From Clostridiales bacterium (GTDB taxonomy: Bacteria > Bacillota > Clostridia > Oscillospirales > CAG-272), in the NCBI GenBank assembly GCA_012514145.1, contig JAAZAV010000013.1, forward strand, positions 1-38,639: a DNA stretch of 38,639 bases, read 5' to 3'. A program made the position numbers and the translations under genes. Positions 10,778 through 19,532 of the stretch are shown one piece after another. The stretch's first letter is position 1; each line of letters starts with the position of its first letter. Under the pieces are notes generated by a model that was not told the DNA's origin, searched no databases, and saw only the letters and a program-made list of their open reading frames with translations.

Positions 10778-11923
10778 ATGCATTCATTCAGAATTGACGG
10801 CGCACACATATACAATAACCGTACCCGCAGTTTCAGCGATATAAGTCTGGCGGTATCGGACGGACGCTTTGTATCCGACTCCTCCTTTGATGCAATCGGC
10901 GGATACGAGGGCTGCTGGATTATTCCGGGCCTTATTGACCTTCACTCCCACGGCAGAGCCGGCGAAAATTTCGCCAGAACCACCGACGCCGACAGCTATG
11001 CCGCAATGCTGCGCTCCTACGCAATGAGCGGCACCACCTCTATATTCGCTACTATCGACTCGGCTCCCTTTGAGGAGATGGTGAGCGCGGCTCATATGGC
11101 GGAGAGAGCCTCCCGTTTTGACGAATTCGGCGCATCGGTCACAGGCATACATTTTGAAGGCCGCTTTATGAACCAGCTCCGCCGGGGCGCACACAAAGCC
11201 GAATTGCTGCGCAATCCCGACTGCGACGAACTGAACATCCTGCTCGACGCCTGCGGCGATCTGCCGGTGCGCATCACCTTTGCCCCCGAACTTGAGGGCG
11301 GGCATGACTTCCTGCGTCTTGCGCTCAGACGCGGCGCACGTGCCGGTATCGGTCACTCCGACTGCAGCTATGAACAGGCTGTTGAGGCTGTGAATCTCGG
11401 CGCCTCCTTCTTCTGCCACACCTTCAACGCCATGCGCCCCTTCACTCACCGCGAACCGGGTACCGCCGGCGCGGCTCTTACCACCAATGGTTACGCCGAG
11501 CTTATCTGCGACGGCATTCATCTGCATCACGCGTCGGTCAAGCTGGCGGCTCTCGCCAAGTCACCCGACCGGATTATTCTCATTACCGACTCCAACGCGG
11601 CGGCGGGCAAGGGCGACGGCAATTATGTTCTTGCGGGTATCGCCGTAATAGTCAAGGACGGCAAGGCGGTCAACCTTGAGGGCGCCATCGCCGGCAGCAC
11701 CCTGAATCTGCTGGACGGTCTCTTTAATTTCTGCAAATTTACCAACACTCCTCTCGAATACGCCATCCCCTGTGCCACCGAAAATCCCGCCGTCAGCATG
11801 GGGCTCTACGACAAAATCGGCTCCATCGATCTCGGCAAGCGCGCCGACTTCGTTGTCCTCGCCCCGGACCGCCGCACTCCCGTCGCCATCTGCTGCGCCG
11901 GCCGGCTTGAGAAGATTGTCTGA
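10778..11923 (+). CDS. nagA: NagA-like N-acetylglucosamine-6-phosphate deacetylase
   Basis: The family removes the acetyl group from N-acetylglucosamine-6-phosphate in amino-sugar catabolism and peptidoglycan recycling. The 381-residue protein has the amidohydrolase plan: HSH at 56-58 after the PGLIDLH strand, the metal-bridging Glu at E127, H193 (GHSDCSYEQ), H214 (CHTFNAM), the substrate-binding DGIHLH at 245-250, and the catalytic Asp at D271 (ITDSNAAAGKG). Two positions are unusual: E127 sits in HFEGRF rather than HLEGPF, and HSHGRAGENF replaces the common glycine-rich H-G-x-x-G-x-D. It may therefore act on a related acetyl-sugar. AAGGAG lies ten bases before the ATG. No nagB or transporter is nearby; metG follows 67 nt later. 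Confidence 0.8.
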   Translation: MHSFRIDGAHIYNNRTRSFSDISLAVSDGRFVSDSSFDAIGGYEGCWIIPGLIDLHSHGRAGENFARTTDADSYAAMLRSYAMSGTTSIFATIDSAPFEEMVSAAHMAERASRFDEFGASVTGIHFEGRFMNQLRRGAHKAELLRNPDCDELNILLDACGDLPVRITFAPELEGGHDFLRLALRRGARAGIGHSDCSYEQAVEAVNLGASFFCHTFNAMRPFTHREPGTAGAALTTNGYAELICDGIHLHHASVKLAALAKSPDRIILITDSNAAAGKGDGNYVLAGIAVIVKDGKAVNLEGAIAGSTLNLLDGLFNFCKFTNTPLEYAIPCATENPAVSMGLYDKIGSIDLGKRADFVVLAPDRRTPVAICCAGRLEKIV

Positions 11924-11990
11924 TTCAATAGAGAGAAAAGGACACGGCAGCGCAGAAGACCAATTTTCAATACATTACACGAGGCAACCA

Positions 11991-13961
11991 ATGAAGGAAA
12001 AGTTTTACATAACAACACCGATATATTACCCGTCCGACAAACTGCACATAGGGCACAGCTACTGCACCGTCGCCGCCGACGCCATGGCGCGCTACAAGCG
12101 CATGCTGGGCTGTGACGTCATGTTCCTCACCGGCACCGACGAGCACGGTCAGAAGATAGAGGACAAGGCGGCGGATGCGGGATTATCTCCAAAGGCTTTT
12201 GTCGACAAAATTGTCGAAGGTCCCAGGGGAATCCTTGAACTGTGGAAACTGATGAATATCTCCAACAACCGCTTCATCCGCACCACCGACGATTACCACG
12301 TGGCGGCGATTCAGAAGATTTTTCGCGCCATGCATGACAACGGCGACATATATAAAGGCAGGTATGTGGGCAAGTACTGCAAGCCCTGCGAGTCTTTCTG
12401 GACAGAGAGCCAGTTGGTTGAGGGCAAATGCCCCGACTGCGGCAGGGAGGTTCAGGACGCCGAGGAGGAGGCATATTTCTTCAGGCTCTCCAAATACGCC
12501 GACCGCATCCGCGACCTGCTGGAGAACACCGACTTCCTGCTGCCCCGCAGCCGGGTCAACGAGATGGTCAACAACTTCATAAAGCCGGGGCTTGAGGATC
12601 TCTGCGTGTCCCGCACCTCCTTCAAGTGGGGCGTGCCGGTGGACTTCGACGAAGGTCATGTGGTCTATGTCTGGGTGGACGCTCTGTTCAACTATGCCAC
12701 CGCTCTGGGTCTCTGCAACGATCGCTACGACGATTTCGACCGTTTCTGGCCCGCAGATGTTCACTTCGTGGGTAAAGAGATTGTCCGCTTCCATTCTATC
12801 ATCTGGCCGGCTATGCTCATGAGCATGAATCTGCCCCTTCCCAAGCATGTATACGGTCACGGCTGGCTGGTTTTTGACGGCGTAAAGATGTCAAAATCCA
12901 AGGGGAATGTGGTGGATCCCTATCTGCTTTCCCAGCTTTTCGGGGTTGACGCACTGCGTTTCTTCCTGCTGCGCACCTTCCCCTTCGGCTCGGACGGCAA
13001 CTTCACGAATGAGCTGCTTATAAATACGGTAAACATTGATCTCGCCAACGACCTGGGGAATCTGGTATCCCGCACCACCGCCATGGCGGAAAAGTATTTC
13101 GGCGCCGACGGACTTCCCGCCGACCGCCAAAGCGGCGATCCCGACGGGGAGCTTATCGCTCTTGTTTCTTCCCTGCGCGACGACTATAAAGCCGAGATGG
13201 AGGCGTTCCAGTTCCAGAATGCCCTTGAGCTGATATTCAAACGCATCCAGCGCGCCAACAAATATATCGACGAAACCGCGCCCTGGATTCTTGCAAAGAA
13301 TGAGGACAGCCGCGCCCGTCTCGCAGCCGTCATGTATAATCTGCTTGAGACTATACGCATCTGTGCCATTCTGCTCACTCCCTTTATCCCCGAAAGCTGC
13401 GCGAAGATTCTCACCCAGATAGGCGCTCCCGAGTATCTGCCCGCCACCGATGCCGATGCCGATACCAATCCCGCACAGTGGGATTCCGCGACCGTCTGGG
13501 GAACGCTCTGCCCCACCGTCAAGGTCTGCCGGGGCGATGCCGTCTTCCCGCGCATCGACGAGACGAAGATGTTAGCCGAACTCGAGGAAGAGCGCAAAAA
13601 GCAGACTGCTGCCGCCGAACCCGAAAAGCCCGAGGGCTGCGCAATTATCACCATCGACGACTTTATGGGTGTGGAGCTGCGCACCGCACAAGTGAAGGCC
13701 TGTGAGACCATCCCAAAGGCGAAGAAGCTGCTGAAACTCACCCTTGACCTGGGTTATGAGGAGCGCACCGTGTGTTCGGGCATTGCTGAGTTCTATAAAC
13801 CCGAGGAACTGGTCGGCAAAAAGGTTGTCGTCGTCGCAAACCTCAAACCCGCCGTTATCCGCGGCGTCGAGAGCAACGGCATGATCCTTGCCTCGGGCGA
13901 GGAAAAGGTTCGAGTTGTATTCCTCGCCCCCGACACTCCGCTCGGCGAGAGAGTGAGATAA
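11991..13961 (+). CDS. metG: methionyl-tRNA synthetase
   Basis: This class I enzyme charges tRNA-Met. The ATG at 11991 gives MKEKFYITTPIYYPS and 656 residues and is supported by GAGG six bases upstream; the open frame further upstream overlaps nagA and is not homologous. Landmarks are HIGH at 19-22, one zinc knuckle (C130, C133, C147, C150), KMSKS at 299-303, the anticodon-binding helical domain, and a C-terminal OB-fold tRNA-binding domain from about 550 to the end (MGVELRTAQVKACE, then LKPAVIRGVESNGMILAS), which usually mediates dimerisation. It lies between nagA and tatD; metG-tatD adjacency is common in Firmicutes. Confidence 0.98.
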   Translation: MKEKFYITTPIYYPSDKLHIGHSYCTVAADAMARYKRMLGCDVMFLTGTDEHGQKIEDKAADAGLSPKAFVDKIVEGPRGILELWKLMNISNNRFIRTTDDYHVAAIQKIFRAMHDNGDIYKGRYVGKYCKPCESFWTESQLVEGKCPDCGREVQDAEEEAYFFRLSKYADRIRDLLENTDFLLPRSRVNEMVNNFIKPGLEDLCVSRTSFKWGVPVDFDEGHVVYVWVDALFNYATALGLCNDRYDDFDRFWPADVHFVGKEIVRFHSIIWPAMLMSMNLPLPKHVYGHGWLVFDGVKMSKSKGNVVDPYLLSQLFGVDALRFFLLRTFPFGSDGNFTNELLINTVNIDLANDLGNLVSRTTAMAEKYFGADGLPADRQSGDPDGELIALVSSLRDDYKAEMEAFQFQNALELIFKRIQRANKYIDETAPWILAKNEDSRARLAAVMYNLLETIRICAILLTPFIPESCAKILTQIGAPEYLPATDADADTNPAQWDSATVWGTLCPTVKVCRGDAVFPRIDETKMLAELEEERKKQTAAAEPEKPEGCAIITIDDFMGVELRTAQVKACETIPKAKKLLKLTLDLGYEERTVCSGIAEFYKPEELVGKKVVVVANLKPAVIRGVESNGMILASGEEKVRVVFLAPDTPLGERVR

Positions 13962-13968
13962 AAGCCTC

Positions 13969-14787
13969 ATGTCCGACAAAGCAATTTCCCTGCCCGATGA
14001 GATTCTGCCCGGCGCCGTTCATATGTTCGACACCCACGCTCACTATGACGATGAGAAACTCGCACCGGTGATTCACACCCTGCTGCCCGAGATTTTCGCC
14101 TCGGGCGTGGATTACATACTCAACGCCGGCACCAATCCCGATACTTCCCGCCACAGTCTGGAGCTTGCAGAGCGCTATCCCGGCATATACGCCGCCTGCG
14201 GCATGCACCCCGGCGACAGCGGACGGTACGGTTCCCCGGACGACTATCTGCCGCTGCTTGAAGAACAGCTTAAGCACCCGAAGTGTGTCGCCCTGGGCGA
14301 AATAGGGCTTGACTACCACTACGATTTCACCGACCGTGAGACCCAGCGCATCTGGCTTTACGCCCAGCTTGAACTTGCCGAAAAGACGGGCAAGCCGGTC
14401 ATCATGCACAATCGGGACGCCCACGGCGACTGTATGGAGGCTGCACGGCGGTATCCCAACGTCACCGGAGTTTTTCACAGCTTCTCGGGCAGCCGCGAAA
14501 CCGCCGCCGAACTGGTTGAGATGGGGTGGTATATCTCCTTCTCGGGTGTGGTGACCTTCAAGAACGCCGGACGGGTCAGGGAGGTAGCCCGTTCCATCCC
14601 CGATGACCGCATACTGATTGAGACCGACTGCCCCTATATGACCCCCGTGCCCTTCCGGGGGCGCACCAATCATTCGGGTTATATGCAGTATACCGCCGCC
14701 GAACTTGCATCCCTGCGGGGCATGGAGCTTGACGAGTTCTGCGCGCTGACCTGTGAGAACGGCAAACGTCTTTACCGCATAAACTGA
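13969..14787 (+). CDS. tatD: TatD family metal-dependent DNase
   Basis: TatD proteins are TIM-barrel hydrolases with 3'-5' exonuclease activity, linked to DNA repair and nucleic-acid quality control. All family ligands are present: H23 and H25 (FDTHAHYDD), E111 (GEIGLDYH), H147 (MHNRDAH), H170 (FHSFSG) and D220 (ETDCPYMTP). The annotated start gives 272 residues, eight more codons past metG. An internal ATG at 14023 would begin directly at MFDTHAH like many homologues, but neither start has a clear ribosome-binding site. The gene starts seven nt after metG and is followed 11 nt later by its usual radical SAM partner. Confidence 0.93.
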   Translation: MSDKAISLPDEILPGAVHMFDTHAHYDDEKLAPVIHTLLPEIFASGVDYILNAGTNPDTSRHSLELAERYPGIYAACGMHPGDSGRYGSPDDYLPLLEEQLKHPKCVALGEIGLDYHYDFTDRETQRIWLYAQLELAEKTGKPVIMHNRDAHGDCMEAARRYPNVTGVFHSFSGSRETAAELVEMGWYISFSGVVTFKNAGRVREVARSIPDDRILIETDCPYMTPVPFRGRTNHSGYMQYTAAELASLRGMELDEFCALTCENGKRLYRIN

Positions 14788-14798
14788 GGAATACCAAT

Positions 14799-15413
14799 AT
14801 GACTGTCACCTATGAGACCGGAAGCGGTCTGTACGTCAACGTCACCAACCGCTGTACCAACCGATGCGCCTTCTGCGTCCGCACCAAGCCGGAGGGAGAG
14901 CGGGTGGTGGGCGAAAATCTCTACGGCGATCTCTGGCTTGACCGGGAGCCCACCGTGGAGGAGATTTACGAATCGATAGTCTCCCGGGATCTGTCGAAAT
15001 ACACCGAGCTTGTCTTCTGCGGCTTCGGCGAACCCACCGAGCGGCTTGACGATATACTGGATGTCGTCCGCCGCTTCAAGGCGGAATATGACCTGCCTGT
15101 GCGGCTGAACACCAACGGACACGCATCACTGATTGCAGGCGAGGATGTCACCCCCCGCTTTGCCGACAGTTTCGATACCGTGTCTGTGAGCCTGAATGCC
15201 GCCACTGCCGCCGATTATGTGGCACTCTGCTCCCCCGACTTCGGCGAGGCTGCCTTCGACGGTCTGCTGACCTTCGCCCGGGATGTAAAGGAATACGTGC
15301 CGACTGTCCTGCTGTCGATAGTCCGCGGCTCCATCCCCGACGGTGACATCGAAAAATGCCAAAAACTCGCCGATTCCTGCGGCGTTAAGCTGCGGATCCG
15401 CGAAATGCTCTGA
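14799..15413 (+). CDS. TatD-linked radical SAM protein
   Basis: A short radical S-adenosylmethionine protein of 204 residues. The cluster-binding motif is C19-x3-C23-x2-C26 within TNRCTNRCAFCVR; a GGEP-like segment (CGFGEPT, 74-80) and a SLNAA strand follow, as in the core radical SAM barrel. There is no C-terminal SPASM or extra cluster domain. Small radical SAM proteins next to tatD form a recognised family (TatD-associated rSAM) whose reaction is unknown. TGAGGA, overlapping the tatD stop, is its ribosome-binding site, so translation is probably coupled. It ends the operon before the bidirectional terminator. Confidence 0.88.
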   Translation: MTVTYETGSGLYVNVTNRCTNRCAFCVRTKPEGERVVGENLYGDLWLDREPTVEEIYESIVSRDLSKYTELVFCGFGEPTERLDDILDVVRRFKAEYDLPVRLNTNGHASLIAGEDVTPRFADSFDTVSVSLNAATAADYVALCSPDFGEAAFDGLLTFARDVKEYVPTVLLSIVRGSIPDGDIEKCQKLADSCGVKLRIREML

Positions 15414-15441
15414 TGCGGCGCGGAAAAAACTGAGATGTAAA

Positions 15442-15493
15442 AATAGCAAAGCCTGCCGTGAGGAGAATCAACCTCACGGCAGGCTTTGCTATT
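15442..15493. terminator. bidirectional terminator, perfect 22-bp stem
   Basis: Two 22-nt arms (15442-15463 and 15472-15493) are fully complementary with an 8-nt loop. The stem is rich in G and C at its centre and has A/T at both feet, with AT-rich DNA after it on both strands. It separates the convergent tatD/radical SAM operon and the his operon and can end both. Confidence 0.9.
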
Positions 15494-15522
15494 ATAATAA
15501 TTATGTTTTACGGTGTCTTAAA

Positions 15523-15852
15523 TTAACTGTTCTTGTCGGTCTGACGGGTGGGCTTGAGGTTTCCTATCTTCTGAGAGCGCTTTTCAAGCTCGTCAATGAC
15601 CGCCTCAAGGGGCAGTTCAGCCTGGTTCATCAGCACGATGAGATGGTAAATCAGGTCGCTGATCTCGAGTGTAAGCTCCTCGTTGTTCCGGTTCTTCGCT
15701 GCTATGATGGTCTCGGCGGATTCCTCACCTATCTTCTTGCATATCTTGTCCAGACCCTTTTCAAACAGATAGCAGGTGTAGGAGCCTTCCTCGTAGTTTT
15801 CCTTGCGTCCGGCGACTACCTCATAGAGTTTTTCAATTACGCTTAAATCCAT
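15523..15852 (-). CDS. hisE: phosphoribosyl-ATP pyrophosphatase
   Basis: HisE hydrolyses phosphoribosyl-ATP to phosphoribosyl-AMP, the second step of histidine synthesis. The 109-residue protein is an all-alpha MazG-like fold with the metal-binding KKIGEESAETIIAAKN and E-x2-DLIYHLIVL helices. It is separate from hisI, unlike the fused enzyme of enterobacteria. AAGGAG precedes the ATG by six bases. It is the last gene of the his operon, 21 nt after hisI. Confidence 0.96.
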   Translation of the reverse strand: MDLSVIEKLYEVVAGRKENYEEGSYTCYLFEKGLDKICKKIGEESAETIIAAKNRNNEELTLEISDLIYHLIVLMNQAELPLEAVIDELEKRSQKIGNLKPTRQTDKNS

Positions 15853-15873
15853 TTTGTTCTCCTTAAATTAGCA

Positions 15874-16221
15874 TTATGCAAGCCGGTTGAAGAAGCATGA
15901 ACGGCTTCCGGTGTGACATGCCGGGCCGTGCTGAAATACGCGGATAAGCAGGGTATCGGCGTCACAGTCGTACCACAGTTCCCGCACATCCTGGAAGTGA
16001 CCCGAGGTCTCCCCCTTGTTCCAGAGCTTTTTGCGTGAACGGCTGTAGAACCAGGTGCGGCCGGTGTCCAGTGTCAGCCCCAGGGATTCTTCGTTCATAT
16101 AGCCCAGCATGAGCACATCGTTGTTCTCTATGTCCTGAATTATGGCGGGGATAAGCTCGGATTTTGCAAACAGCGGCGCAAGATTCTCCCGCGTCACCGC
16201 TGTATTTTCGTTGTTTTCCAT
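15874..16221 (-). CDS. hisI: phosphoribosyl-AMP cyclohydrolase
   Basis: HisI opens the adenine ring of phosphoribosyl-AMP. The 115 residues show the magnesium-binding aspartates D85, D87 and D89 (YDCDADT) and the zinc-binding cysteines C102 and C109 ([13 protein letters not shown]), as well as the [14 protein letters not shown] block. The GAGG ribosome-binding site overlaps the hisF stop, so the two are translationally coupled. Confidence 0.97.
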   Translation of the reverse strand: MENNENTAVTRENLAPLFAKSELIPAIIQDIENNDVLMLGYMNEESLGLTLDTGRTWFYSRSRKKLWNKGETSGHFQDVRELWYDCDADTLLIRVFQHGPACHTGSRSCFFNRLA

Positions 16222-16230
16222 GGTTGTTCC

Positions 16231-16986
16231 TCAGAGGTTGACCTCGACGCCGCGGCTCCTCAGATACTCCTTGACCTGCCTGACCGTCAGCTCGCGGAAG
16301 TGGAAGAGGGAGGCTGCCAGCGCCGCCTGTGCTCCGCCTTTGGTGAGAGCGTCATAGAAATCCTCAAGCTTGCCGCAGCCGCCCGACGCGGTGACCGGAA
16401 TCGATACGCGGTCGGCGACGGCTCGGGTTATCTCCAGATCGTAGCCGTCCTTGGTGCCGTCGGCGTCAAGCGAAGTTAGCAGTATCTCGCCCGCTCCCAG
16501 TTTCTCGACCTCGGCAGCCCATTCAAGGGCATCGATTCCCGTATCCTTGCTGCCTCCGGCTACCAGCACGTGATAACTGCCGTCAACTTTTGTAACGTCG
16601 ATCGCAACCACGACGCACTTGCTGCCGAAATGCTCGGCGGCACGGGAAATGAGAGTCTTGTCTGCAACCGCTGCCGAGTTCACGCTGACCTTGGAGGCGC
16701 CGGCCGAGAGGATATCGTAAAAATCTTCGATTGTGCGAATACCGCCGCCGACGGCTAAGGGAATGTCAATCGCCGCCGCTGTGCGCTCCGCCACGTCAAG
16801 TATGGTGCGGCGCTGCTCTTTGGTGGCGGTGATATCCAAAAACACCAGCTCGTCGGCGCCCTGAGAGGCGTAGTATTTTGCAAACTCCACCGGATCGCCG
16901 GCGTCGACGAAATCGACAAATTTAACGCCCTTGACGACACGGCCGCCCTTGACATCGAGACATGGGATAATCTTCTTGATGCTCAT
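16231..16986 (-). CDS. hisF: imidazole glycerol phosphate synthase subunit HisF
   Basis: HisF is the cyclase half of IGP synthase. It uses ammonia, normally delivered through its barrel from the glutaminase HisH, to convert PRFAR into IGP and AICAR. The 251-residue (beta/alpha)8 barrel has both catalytic aspartates, D11 (PCLDVKGG) and D130 (VAIDV), and both phosphate-binding glycine loops (AVGGGI, ASGGCG). AAGGAAG lies ten bases before the ATG. The gene for its partner HisH, normally between hisB and hisA, is absent from this operon. Confidence 0.97.
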   Translation of the reverse strand: MSIKKIIPCLDVKGGRVVKGVKFVDFVDAGDPVEFAKYYASQGADELVFLDITATKEQRRTILDVAERTAAAIDIPLAVGGGIRTIEDFYDILSAGASKVSVNSAAVADKTLISRAAEHFGSKCVVVAIDVTKVDGSYHVLVAGGSKDTGIDALEWAAEVEKLGAGEILLTSLDADGTKDGYDLEITRAVADRVSIPVTASGGCGKLEDFYDALTKGGAQAALAASLFHFRELTVRQVKEYLRSRGVEVNL

Positions 16987-17019
16987 TGCATTTTTACTTC
17001 CTTAATATAGAATAGCCGA

Positions 17020-17760
17020 TCATCTGACCGCTGTTTCGGCTCTGCGGCATTCACGTATGGCTTCCTCAAGCGACAGGGAGCCGGAATATATCGCTTTGCC
17101 GGTAATGGCGCCGTAAACGCCTGTTTTGATAAGCGCACGTATGTCGTTTATGTCCTTCACGCCGCCCGAGGCTATGATATTGACTCTGCCGCCAAGCGCC
17201 CGGTTCAGCGCGTCCAGCCGCTCCACCGAAGCGCCTTTAAGAGTGCCGTCCCGTTCGATGTCGGTGTAGATTATGTATTTCACCCCGGCATCGCTCATCG
17301 CCAGCGCGAGATCGGTATAGGTGACCTCGGAATCCTTCAGCCACCCCTCGGTGCGGACGTAATCTCCCTTGGCGTCAATGCCCACGGCAATGCGCTCACC
17401 GTATTCGGCGACGGCTTCCTTCACTAATTCGGGATGGGTCAGCGCCGCCGAACCGAGAATGACCCGTTCGACACCGCCGTCAAGATAACGGCGAACCGTC
17501 TCCATGCTGCGTATACCTCCGCCCACCTCAACCGGCACCGATACCGATGCGGCGACGCGGCAGATAAGCTCGTGGTTCACCGGCTTAGCTGCCCTGGCGC
17601 CGTCAAGGTCGACAAGATGTATGAAGGATGCGCCGGCTGCCTCAAAGCTCTTTGCGGTCTCGACCGCGTCTTCGGCTACCTTTGAGGCGCTGTCGTATTC
17701 GCCCTTCACCAGACGCACGCATTTGCCGCCGAGAATGTCTATTGCGGGTATTATAATCAT
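17020..17760 (-). CDS. hisA: ProFAR isomerase HisA
   Basis: HisA isomerises ProFAR to PRFAR by an Amadori rearrangement. The 246-residue barrel is homologous to HisF and keeps the catalytic acid/base pair D8 (IPAIDIL) and D129 (VGIDAKG), with VEVGGGIR and IASGGVKD phosphate loops and the TDIERDGT strand. It follows hisB by 48 nt and precedes hisF by 33 nt. A weak CGGAT site lies before the ATG. Confidence 0.97.
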   Translation of the reverse strand: MIIIPAIDILGGKCVRLVKGEYDSASKVAEDAVETAKSFEAAGASFIHLVDLDGARAAKPVNHELICRVAASVSVPVEVGGGIRSMETVRRYLDGGVERVILGSAALTHPELVKEAVAEYGERIAVGIDAKGDYVRTEGWLKDSEVTYTDLALAMSDAGVKYIIYTDIERDGTLKGASVERLDALNRALGGRVNIIASGGVKDINDIRALIKTGVYGAITGKAIYSGSLSLEEAIRECRRAETAVR

Positions 17761-17808
17761 ATGTTTATATCCGTTCGTGTGTAATATGCATTAGTATAGT
17801 CAGCACTA

Positions 17809-18417
17809 TCAGCCCAGCACGCCCTTTGCCGAGAGCACGCCGTCGCCGGTTTCGCGCGCGGCTGCGGAAATCGCCCGTGCAGCAGCCTTAAAGAGAGCCT
17901 CAACGGCGTGATGGGTGTTGCTGCCGTATTCGAGTTTCATGTGGAGAGTAAAGCCGGCGTTGAACGCCAGCGCCCGGAAGAATTCGACGGTCAGAGAGGC
18001 GTCATATTCGCCGATCAGCTGTCCTTCGGCAATCGAAGGGCAGGCCGAGCTGTCGAAATGCAGGAAGGGTCTGCCTGACACATCCACCGCCGCGAAGGCA
18101 AGCGCCTCGTCCATGGGCACATATTCGTGTGCGAAACGTGCGATGCCGCTCCGGCTGCCAAGAATTTCGGCAAAAAGGCTGCCGAGCACTATGCCCACAT
18201 CCTCAACGGTATGGTGACCGTCCACATTCAGGTCTCCGGTCATTTCAAGCGCCACAGCGAAGCCGCCGTGCACCGCGAAGGAGTTGAGCATATGGTCGAA
18301 GAAGCCTATGCCGGAAGTGCCGGTCAGACCTCCCGAACCTGTTCTGTCAAGCTCGAGAGACAGCTTTATCTTTGTCTCTTTTGTATTGCGTTCTTTTTCA
18401 CTGTATCTCATTTTCAT
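17809..18417 (-). CDS. hisB: imidazoleglycerol-phosphate dehydratase
   Basis: HisB dehydrates IGP to imidazole acetol phosphate using manganese. The 202-residue monofunctional form has the two metal-binding repeats FFDHMLNSFAVHGG ... DGHHTVEDVGI and EYVPMDEALA ... SNTHHAVEALFKA. There is no fused histidinol-phosphatase domain. Its ATG overlaps the hisC stop (ATGA), a sign of coupled translation. The next gene is hisA; hisH is skipped. Confidence 0.97.
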   Translation of the reverse strand: MKMRYSEKERNTKETKIKLSLELDRTGSGGLTGTSGIGFFDHMLNSFAVHGGFAVALEMTGDLNVDGHHTVEDVGIVLGSLFAEILGSRSGIARFAHEYVPMDEALAFAAVDVSGRPFLHFDSSACPSIAEGQLIGEYDASLTVEFFRALAFNAGFTLHMKLEYGSNTHHAVEALFKAAARAISAAARETGDGVLSAKGVLG

Positions 18418-19490
18418 TTACTCAAAAGGGCTTTGAATTCGGCGAGGAATTCCTCGTTCTCCTCGTTTGTGCCGCAGGTGACCCGCAGCAGCGACGGCTT
18501 CATATAGCGGATAGATATCGAGCGATCGTGCAGCCGATCGAAAATGTAAGCCGGCATTTCCGGGGCGCTGAAGCGCAGGGCGACAAAGTTGGTATGGGGA
18601 AGGTTTATTTTATATCCGTTTGCCGGGGCAAGCTTTGCCAGCTCATCATACAGGCGGCGGGTACCCGCTTTTATTTCAGCGATGTGTGCGCGGAATTCGT
18701 CCTCATAGCCGTCGGTCAGTGCCGCCGTTGCCAGCGCCTGGGTAAGCGAGCTGACGTTGTAGGGACTTTTGACCTTGCGCAGCGCAGAGGTTAACTTCTC
18801 GCACCCGGCGGCGAATCCGCATCTCAGGGCTGCCAGTCCCAGTTTGGACAGAGTTTTCAGCACCAGCAGGTTTTCATATTCGTCAATGCAGCCAAGCACC
18901 GAATCGTCGGTTGGCGAGAATTCCATATATGCCTCGTCTATGACGGTGAGACAGCCGGTTGATCTTACGAAATCGAGAATCGTCTCCCTGTCATAGCCGA
19001 TGGAGGTGGGATTGCAGGGATTTGAAAGTATCACAAGGCTTGTGGGCTTTTCGCGCACGACAGTCAGCAGGTCGGCGAAGTCGATGGCGTGATCCTCACC
19101 CTTGACATAGCGCACGCATTCGGCTTCGGCGATGCCGCAGTAGAACTCGTACATCGAGAAGTCGGGGACGCAGACCACGGCCCGCCCTCCCTTGGGCATG
19201 AAGGCGGTGCAGATGAGCGAAATCAACTCGTCCGAGCCGTTGCCGGCGGTGAGGCGGTCGGGGTCAACGCCGATAAAGGCACCGTATGCCCTAAGCAGTT
19301 CGCCGGCTGTCGGGTCGGGATAGCGGTTATAGGCTATACCGCGGGTCAGATCGGCGAAACGCTCCAGAAGCCCGGCTGACGGGGTAAATGGCGACTCGTT
19401 GGCATCGAGCCGCACACGGTATGCGGTTGTGATAGGCTTATATTCAGCGAGCCGTTCAACCTTTTCGGGTAATACATGCATGTCTTTCAT
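18414..19490 (-). CDS. hisC: histidinol-phosphate aminotransferase
   Basis: This PLP-dependent class I/II aminotransferase converts imidazole acetol phosphate to histidinol phosphate. In the 358 residues, the PLP-binding Lys is K216 (LKTLSKLGLA), with N160 (NPCNPTS) and D185 (VIDEAYMEF) holding the cofactor and a TAGNGSDE loop at 81-88. The ribosome-binding site is weak. It follows hisD by 42 nt and overlaps hisB by four bases. Confidence 0.95.
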   Translation of the reverse strand: MKDMHVLPEKVERLAEYKPITTAYRVRLDANESPFTPSAGLLERFADLTRGIAYNRYPDPTAGELLRAYGAFIGVDPDRLTAGNGSDELISLICTAFMPKGGRAVVCVPDFSMYEFYCGIAEAECVRYVKGEDHAIDFADLLTVVREKPTSLVILSNPCNPTSIGYDRETILDFVRSTGCLTVIDEAYMEFSPTDDSVLGCIDEYENLLVLKTLSKLGLAALRCGFAAGCEKLTSALRKVKSPYNVSSLTQALATAALTDGYEDEFRAHIAEIKAGTRRLYDELAKLAPANGYKINLPHTNFVALRFSAPEMPAYIFDRLHDRSISIRYMKPSLLRVTCGTNEENEEFLAEFKALLSK

Positions 19491-19532
19491 ATTTATATGC
19501 GCTTTCTTTGCATTAAAGCACGTTCGGTTGCT

